Shown in pieces: positions 31,912 to 39,315 of a stretch of 39,315 nt of DNA. Numbering within the stretch: position 1 is the stretch's first letter; each line of letters opens with the position of its first letter. Both the position numbers and the translations under genes were made by a program. The DNA comes from UBA8438 sp963934795. GTDB taxonomy: Bacteria; Acidobacteriota; Vicinamibacteria; Vicinamibacterales; UBA8438. The stretch is from assembly GCA_963934795.1 (NCBI GenBank), contig CAWWAF010000027.1, positions 1 to 39,315 of the forward strand, read 5' to 3'. The notes beneath the pieces were generated by a model. The model was given only the letters and a program-made list of their open reading frames with translations. It was not told the origin of the DNA and ran no database searches.

Positions 31912-31940
31912 ACTGTTGCAGAGCCGGCGTGGGGTGTCAA
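31912..31940 (-). promoter_or_regulatory. bshC promoter, nearly leaderless
   Basis: On the minus strand a perfect TTGACA (31940-31935) is followed after 17 bp by AACAGT (31917-31912), preceded by TGC. The -10 is weak (three of six matches), but the -35, spacing and TG extension are ideal. It ends 8 nt before the GTG start of bshC, leaving a leader of only 1-2 nt and no Shine-Dalgarno. It sits in the 112-base divergent region shared with the pseudokinase-carAB operon. Confidence 0.5.
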
Positions 31941-32015
31941 GACATGAGGTTGTCGTCGAGACCGGTGTGAGCGCGTGCGTGGGCCAAGTGCGTCGAGGGA
32001 CCGATCGCCCCTATC

Positions 32016-34835
32016 GTGCTGCAAAATAGTGCACTTCCGTGCTATTCTACGAACCTAGGTGGAGGTATTGGCCCCCTGACACACGACGACGCGAATCCGA
32101 TTTCCCCCCCGAGGGCTTTCGGTCCCTACCGGGTGATGCACCAGATCGGGGTCGGCGTGCTTGGTCCCGTCTTCCGCACGTTCGAGCCGGATGGCGACCG
32201 ATTGGTCGCGCTGAAGGCCTTTCATCTCGATCTCACGCCCGAACACGCACGGACGCTGGCCGACCTGTTGCACGGCACCAAGCAGGCCAGTGGCTCACAC
32301 CCGGCGTTGGTGCCCTCCATCGACGCGGGCGTGTCCGACGGCATTCCGTATCTGGCGACCGAGTACGTCGCCGCTGAGTCGCTGGACGTGGCGATTCGGC
32401 ACTACGCTCCGGCACCTGTTGACGCGGCGTTTCCGCTCATCGTGCAGCTGGCAGACGGGCTCGACGCCGCGCACGCGTGCGGACTCACCCACGGCGCCCT
32501 TCATCTACGCGACGTCTTTCTGACCCCTGAATTGGCTCGGATTGCCGGTTTCGGCGTGGTCCCAGCCCTGGAGCAGGTGGGGGTGCGGGGACCACTACGG
32601 CGGCCCTACACCGCGCCAGAGCAGATGTCGAGCGGCGAGCCGGGGCCGGCCGCGGACCGGTTTGCGCTCGCGGCCATCGTCTACGAGTTGCTCACGGGCC
32701 GTCGAGCGTCTGGTCACGGGGAGCACATGACGGAGCAGTTGGCGTGTGTGGCTGGCACGCGCGGCGCCGTGCGACTGGCAAGGGTGTTCGCGTCTGCGTT
32801 GGCGGTCTCGCCAAGCGAGCGCCCAGCGTCGGCCCGGCTGTTCGCTGACCAGCTGGCTGACGCGGTGGGGTGGCCGGGCGCCGAGGCTGTTCGGGAGGCC
32901 TTGGCCGCGATGCCACTTGGCGCCAGTGTCGACCGGACGGCGGCCGAGAACCCGGCGACAGACGCGAGCGTCGGCGACGACGTTGAGGAAGACACCGTAG
33001 AGCACGGCCAGAACCGAGACGCGCGGCCGGAGGTCGCCACGGTCACGGAGGGCGAGGGAGCAGCCATGGCGAACACTGACAGGCCCGAAGACGCATCCGA
33101 CGCATCCAAGCTCGAGCTCGACTGGAGCGAGCGGAGCCTGGATCGCGGGGAAACCGAGGAGGTGCGCCAGTCCGCGGCGTACGCGCCACGTCCCGTTGGC
33201 CCGCCCCCGGGGTTCCAACGCCCCACCGAACGGGAACTCACCACACCGGCTGGCTACCCGGAAACAGACGTGGATTCGGACCAGGCGCTGGACCAGACGC
33301 TGGAGCGGACCGTGGGGGAGGCGCTGGATGCCGCGGCCGCCCGTCCTGCGGACGGGGCGCTGGACCAGTTGGACGAGGCGCTGGACGAGGGGCTCGGTGC
33401 CCAGCTCAGTGGCCGCGACGGCCGGCCCGGCGCCGATTCGCTAGAGGCCGAATCTTGGGACCTGACGCTGTCCACCGATATCGCGGGTGATGATCCGGGG
33501 CCCCTGCGCCTCCCCCACGCTCGTGGTGGCAGCGTCTCCCGAGGAGCGGGGACGGTCTCCGCTGGACTCCACGCGTCGACGCCGGCGCCACCCGTGGGAT
33601 ATCGGGGGACGCAGCCGCCGGCGGCGCCGATAGCCGGGTCACCACGCGGGTCGACCGCGAGTGACGGCCCTGAGTCGTACGACGACGAGGACGATGACTA
33701 TCAGGTCGTCGAGTCAGCGGGCCGCATTCGGGTGGGTGACGATGGGCTCGCGACTGCGTCACCGGGCTCGCAAGCCGCTGGTGCGTATAAACCGATCGGT
33801 CTGAGCGTTCTGGCTGGTCGGCTGGGAGACGACGGTGACGTGGCCGACGCTCAGGACGAGGATGACGAGGACGAATTCGGCGACCCTGGGCTCGTGGCGC
33901 GGGGGGCAGCCAACGCGGCTCCCGCTGCGGTGTCGCTCCCGCTGGGTGGTGACGAGAACTACGACTACGACGAGGGCGCTGACGACGAGGCGGGCGAGGA
34001 CGATTACGACGACGATCTCTCCGCTGCGTGGCCACCGACCACGCGTCGGCTGCCGGTCGTGCCGCTCGTACTCCTCGCGCTGGCCGTCGTCGCGGGGGCT
34101 TTCGCCATCGGATTCGGTTGGCTGTCCGGCGGTGCGACCGAGAGCGGGGCAACCGTGGACGGGAGTCTCGCGGCGGGCCTGGATGTCTCGGAGGTGCCCG
34201 CAGCGCCAGTGATGGCTGAGGCGGCCACGGAGCAGGATTACAGCGAAGCCACTATCTCTGAGGCTGAGCCGCCGCCTCCGCTCGCAGTTCCGGCGGCTGA
34301 ACCGCCGCCTGACGTGCCTGCGACTCGAGCCCCGTCGGCGGCACCGTCAGGCCCGTCCGCACCGGCACCCGTCGCCAACGACGGCCGACTTCTCATCCGC
34401 TCGACGCCGCCGGGGGCCCAGGTGGCGATCAACGGCGAGCCGCGGGGGACGACGCCGCTGGCGCTGTCCGATCTACGGTATGACGGCTACGACCTCACCT
34501 TTACGTTTGGGGGCTACGAGACGCAAGAACGGCGCTTGATAATCTCGGCGGCGGACCCCATCGCGGCGGTGGACGCCAGGCTCACGCCAGTTGCGCTCCC
34601 AGAAAATCAGTCGGTTGGGGTAGGATCCATCTTCGTCGACACGCGACCGCCTGGTGTGGAGGTCTGGTTGGACCAGCGGCTCGTCGGCGAAACACCGATG
34701 CTCTTACCTGATGTGGCGGAGGGATCCCATGTTGTTGAGTTCAAACACGACGGTTATCGCGATTGGTCGACGACCGTGCAAGTTGACTCGGCTACACAGG
34801 CCCGCGTAGCCGCCTCGCTTCTGCCCGCCCGCTGA
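32016..34835 (+). CDS. Membrane pseudokinase with two extracytoplasmic PEGA domains
   Basis: The open frame encodes up to 939 residues. Residues about 36-286 are a Hanks-type kinase fold: VALK with Lys67, YTAPEQM, ADRFALAAIVYELLTGR. The catalytic loop reads THGALHLRDVFL where HRDLKPxN is expected, and the DFG motif reads AGFG. Both catalytic aspartates are missing, so this is very likely a pseudokinase. A long acidic linker follows, with a 12-residue repeat (about 423-459) and Asp/Glu clusters near 554, 606 and 645. Then come one transmembrane helix (about 677-701), a Pro/Ala-rich stretch, and two PEGA domains (about 789-866 and 869-939, STPPGAQVAINGEPRG and TRPPGVEVWLDQRLVG). The start is unsure: GTG 32016, or CTG 32076 or ATT 32067 behind a strong GGAGG. 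The TGA overlaps the carA ATG. Confidence 0.88.
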   Translation: MLQNSALPCYSTNLGGGIGPLTHDDANPISPPRAFGPYRVMHQIGVGVLGPVFRTFEPDGDRLVALKAFHLDLTPEHARTLADLLHGTKQASGSHPALVPSIDAGVSDGIPYLATEYVAAESLDVAIRHYAPAPVDAAFPLIVQLADGLDAAHACGLTHGALHLRDVFLTPELARIAGFGVVPALEQVGVRGPLRRPYTAPEQMSSGEPGPAADRFALAAIVYELLTGRRASGHGEHMTEQLACVAGTRGAVRLARVFASALAVSPSERPASARLFADQLADAVGWPGAEAVREALAAMPLGASVDRTAAENPATDASVGDDVEEDTVEHGQNRDARPEVATVTEGEGAAMANTDRPEDASDASKLELDWSERSLDRGETEEVRQSAAYAPRPVGPPPGFQRPTERELTTPAGYPETDVDSDQALDQTLERTVGEALDAAAARPADGALDQLDEALDEGLGAQLSGRDGRPGADSLEAESWDLTLSTDIAGDDPGPLRLPHARGGSVSRGAGTVSAGLHASTPAPPVGYRGTQPPAAPIAGSPRGSTASDGPESYDDEDDDYQVVESAGRIRVGDDGLATASPGSQAAGAYKPIGLSVLAGRLGDDGDVADAQDEDDEDEFGDPGLVARGAANAAPAAVSLPLGGDENYDYDEGADDEAGEDDYDDDLSAAWPPTTRRLPVVPLVLLALAVVAGAFAIGFGWLSGGATESGATVDGSLAAGLDVSEVPAAPVMAEAATEQDYSEATISEAEPPPPLAVPAAEPPPDVPATRAPSAAPSGPSAPAPVANDGRLLIRSTPPGAQVAINGEPRGTTPLALSDLRYDGYDLTFTFGGYETQERRLIISAADPIAAVDARLTPVALPENQSVGVGSIFVDTRPPGVEVWLDQRLVGETPMLLPDVAEGSHVVEFKHDGYRDWSTTVQVDSATQARVAASLLPAR
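32043..32065 (+). promoter_or_regulatory. Candidate promoter and Shine-Dalgarno within the 5' end of the pseudokinase frame
   Basis: TGC followed by TATTCT (32043-32048) forms an extended -10, with predicted transcription start near 32055. GGAGG at 32061-32065 is a strong Shine-Dalgarno. If both are used, GTG 32016 cannot be the start; CTG 32076 (10 nt after GGAGG) or ATT 32067 would be. CTG would give an N-terminus THDDANPISPP after the initiator. Confidence 0.4.
33284..33395 (+). repeat. Degenerate in-frame repeat in the pseudokinase linker
   Basis: The motif GGCGCTGGA(C/T) recurs at 33284, 33320, 33356 and 33377, at spacings of 36, 36 and 21 bases (12, 12 and 7 codons). In protein terms this gives ALDQTLERTVGE, ALDAAAARPADG, ALDQLDE and ALDEGLG, an amphipathic acidic helix-like segment. 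It probably arose by slippage within the linker. Confidence 0.7.
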
Positions 34836-35971
34836 TGATCGCAGTCCTCGCTCTCGAAAACGGAACCTGGTATCGCGGAACCGCGGCTGGCGCCACCGGC
34901 GTGGCTCGTGGCGAGGTCGTGTTCAATACGAGCATGACCGGCTATCAGGAAGTGTTGACGGATCCGTCCTACACCGGGCAGATCGTCAGCATGACCGCCC
35001 CGCAGATCGGCAACTACGGCGTGGCCGCTGAGGACGTCGAGTCGGGCGGGCCGCACGTCGCCGGCTTCGTCATGCGCGACGCCTCCCCGATGGCCAGCAA
35101 CTGGCGCGCTGAGGGCACGCTGCGTGACTACCTGACCGACAACGGGGTCGTGGCGATTACCGGGATCGACACCCGCGCCCTGACCAGGGTCCTCCGCACT
35201 GCCGGCGTGATGCGTGGCGTCATCGGCACCGGGCATGTCGACCCTGAGGAACTCGTCGCGGAAGCGGGACGCGTGACCCCCATCGCGGGGCACGACCTTG
35301 TTCGCACCGTGACCTGCGCCGAACCGTTCGACTGGCCCGGAGATGCGGCTGGTCTGGAACCGGACGGATTCCGGTTGCCGCCGACGCGTCGCGCCGGCCG
35401 CCAGCTGCGCATCGCGGCCTACGACTTCGGGCTGAAGCGGAACATCCTGCGTCGGCTCGCCGCGCACGGGTGCCACGTCCGGGTTTTTCCCGCCGCCGCC
35501 TCGGCCGCGGACCTACTCGCTATTGAACCAGACGGCGTGTTTCTCAGCAATGGGCCCGGCGACCCGTCGGCGGTGCCCTACGCGGTGGAGGCCGCCCGCG
35601 CGGTGCTTGAGGCTGACGTCCCGGTGTTTGGTATTTGCCTGGGCCATCAAATCCTGGCTCAGGCGATGGGGGGGACGACCTACAAACTCAAATTTGGGCA
35701 CCGGGGGGCGAACCACCCCGTGAAGCAGGTGTCGACTGGGCAGGTCGAGATCACGAGCCAAAACCACGGATTCTCCGTCGACCCGGCGTCGCTTCCAGAC
35801 GACGTGGAGGTCACCCATCTCAATTTGTATGATGGGACGGTGGAAGGGTTGCGGCACGTGAGCCACCCTGCGTTCTGCGTGCAGTACCACCCAGAAGCGT
35901 CGCCCGGACCACACGATGCCGACTATCTGTTCTCCTTGTTTCTCGATGAAATGGAACGGCGGGCCGTCTAA
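34835..35971 (+). CDS. carA: Carbamoyl phosphate synthase small subunit
   Basis: CarA hydrolyses glutamine and channels ammonia to CarB for carbamoyl phosphate, feeding pyrimidine and arginine synthesis. The 378-residue protein has the N-terminal CarA domain (EVVFNTSMTGYQEVLTDPSY, then GIDTRALTRVLR) and a class I glutamine amidotransferase domain. That domain has DFGLKRNILR, LSNGPGDPS, the nucleophile Cys268 in GICLGHQ, TSQNHGFSVD and the His-Glu pair in QYHPEASPGP. It is complete and of normal length. Its ATG overlaps the pseudokinase TGA (TGATG), which implies translational coupling with that unusual neighbour. carB follows after 32 bases. Confidence 0.97.
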   Translation: MIAVLALENGTWYRGTAAGATGVARGEVVFNTSMTGYQEVLTDPSYTGQIVSMTAPQIGNYGVAAEDVESGGPHVAGFVMRDASPMASNWRAEGTLRDYLTDNGVVAITGIDTRALTRVLRTAGVMRGVIGTGHVDPEELVAEAGRVTPIAGHDLVRTVTCAEPFDWPGDAAGLEPDGFRLPPTRRAGRQLRIAAYDFGLKRNILRRLAAHGCHVRVFPAAASAADLLAIEPDGVFLSNGPGDPSAVPYAVEAARAVLEADVPVFGICLGHQILAQAMGGTTYKLKFGHRGANHPVKQVSTGQVEITSQNHGFSVDPASLPDDVEVTHLNLYDGTVEGLRHVSHPAFCVQYHPEASPGPHDADYLFSLFLDEMERRAV

Positions 35972-36003
35972 GGCCCACGTCATCCTGGCCGACTAACGAT
36001 TTC

Positions 36004-39252
<3,249 letters not shown>

Positions 39253-39296
39253 GCCTCCTCTCCGTTCACTCACTGCTAGCGTCTCCGGTTCCTTCG

Positions 39297-39312
39297 GCCG
39301 CCATTCGGCGGC
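39297..39312 (+). terminator. Possible terminator hairpin after carB, cut by the window edge
   Basis: GCCGCC (39297-39302), loop ATTC, GGCGGC (39307-39312) form a 6-bp GC-rich hairpin 45 bases past the carB stop. The window ends three bases later, so a T tract cannot be seen. Confidence 0.3.
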
Positions 39313-39315
39313 AGG

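Overview
The window is a gene-dense, high-GC stretch of a bacterial chromosome with almost no intergenic space, no mobile elements, no CRISPR array and no rRNA or tRNA genes that I can see. An outer-membrane lifestyle is suggested by an LptE-type lipoprotein, two lipoproteins or secreted envelope proteins, a PBP1b-type peptidoglycan synthase and a pilus retraction ATPase. BshC (bacillithiol), HrcA, a PEGA-domain kinase-like protein and the gene orders fit Acidobacteriota, perhaps a Vicinamibacteria-like lineage. That placement is inference from gene content and was not tested by a search.

Layout. Positions 1-244 hold the possible tail of an upstream gene, a strong intrinsic terminator and an extended -10 promoter. 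A long plus-strand run follows (245-14035): YceD/DUF177, rpmF, fabD, fabG, acpP, fabF, then etfB, etfA, ETF-ubiquinone oxidoreductase, a DUF374-type acyltransferase, a histone-deacetylase-family hydrolase, leuS, lptE and holA. It couples fatty acid synthesis and electron transfer from acyl-CoA or other dehydrogenases with envelope biogenesis and core information processing. plsX and fabH, which commonly sit between rpmF and fabD, are missing here.

From 14032 to 31903 every gene is on the minus strand. In transcription order these are bshC and a PBP1b-like transpeptidase; a parvulin-type PPIase lipoprotein and xdhC; hrcA, grpE, dnaJ and prmA (no dnaK); a Ser/Thr kinase with a C-terminal zinc ribbon; ilvE, pilT, recX, alaS, a lytic transglycosylase and an S4-domain protein; and rpsT. 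pilT is interrupted by a single in-frame TAG at codon 220, where the family has a conserved Glu. The last part (32016-39252) is on the plus strand: a large kinase-like protein lacking both catalytic aspartates and carrying two C-terminal PEGA domains, overlapping by one base the start of carA, then carB.

The points most worth a second look are: the in-frame amber codon in an otherwise intact pilT; the pseudokinase/PEGA membrane protein translationally coupled to carbamoyl phosphate synthase; a probable CTG start for ETF-QO behind a perfect Shine-Dalgarno; a recurring arrangement in which a -10 element lies 6-11 nt before the start codon with no Shine-Dalgarno (holA, a kinase gene, hrcA, the PPIase, bshC), suggesting leaderless transcripts; and a 32-bp tandem repeat that duplicates the 3' end of fabF. 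I found no clearly new multi-gene system; most of the window is housekeeping.
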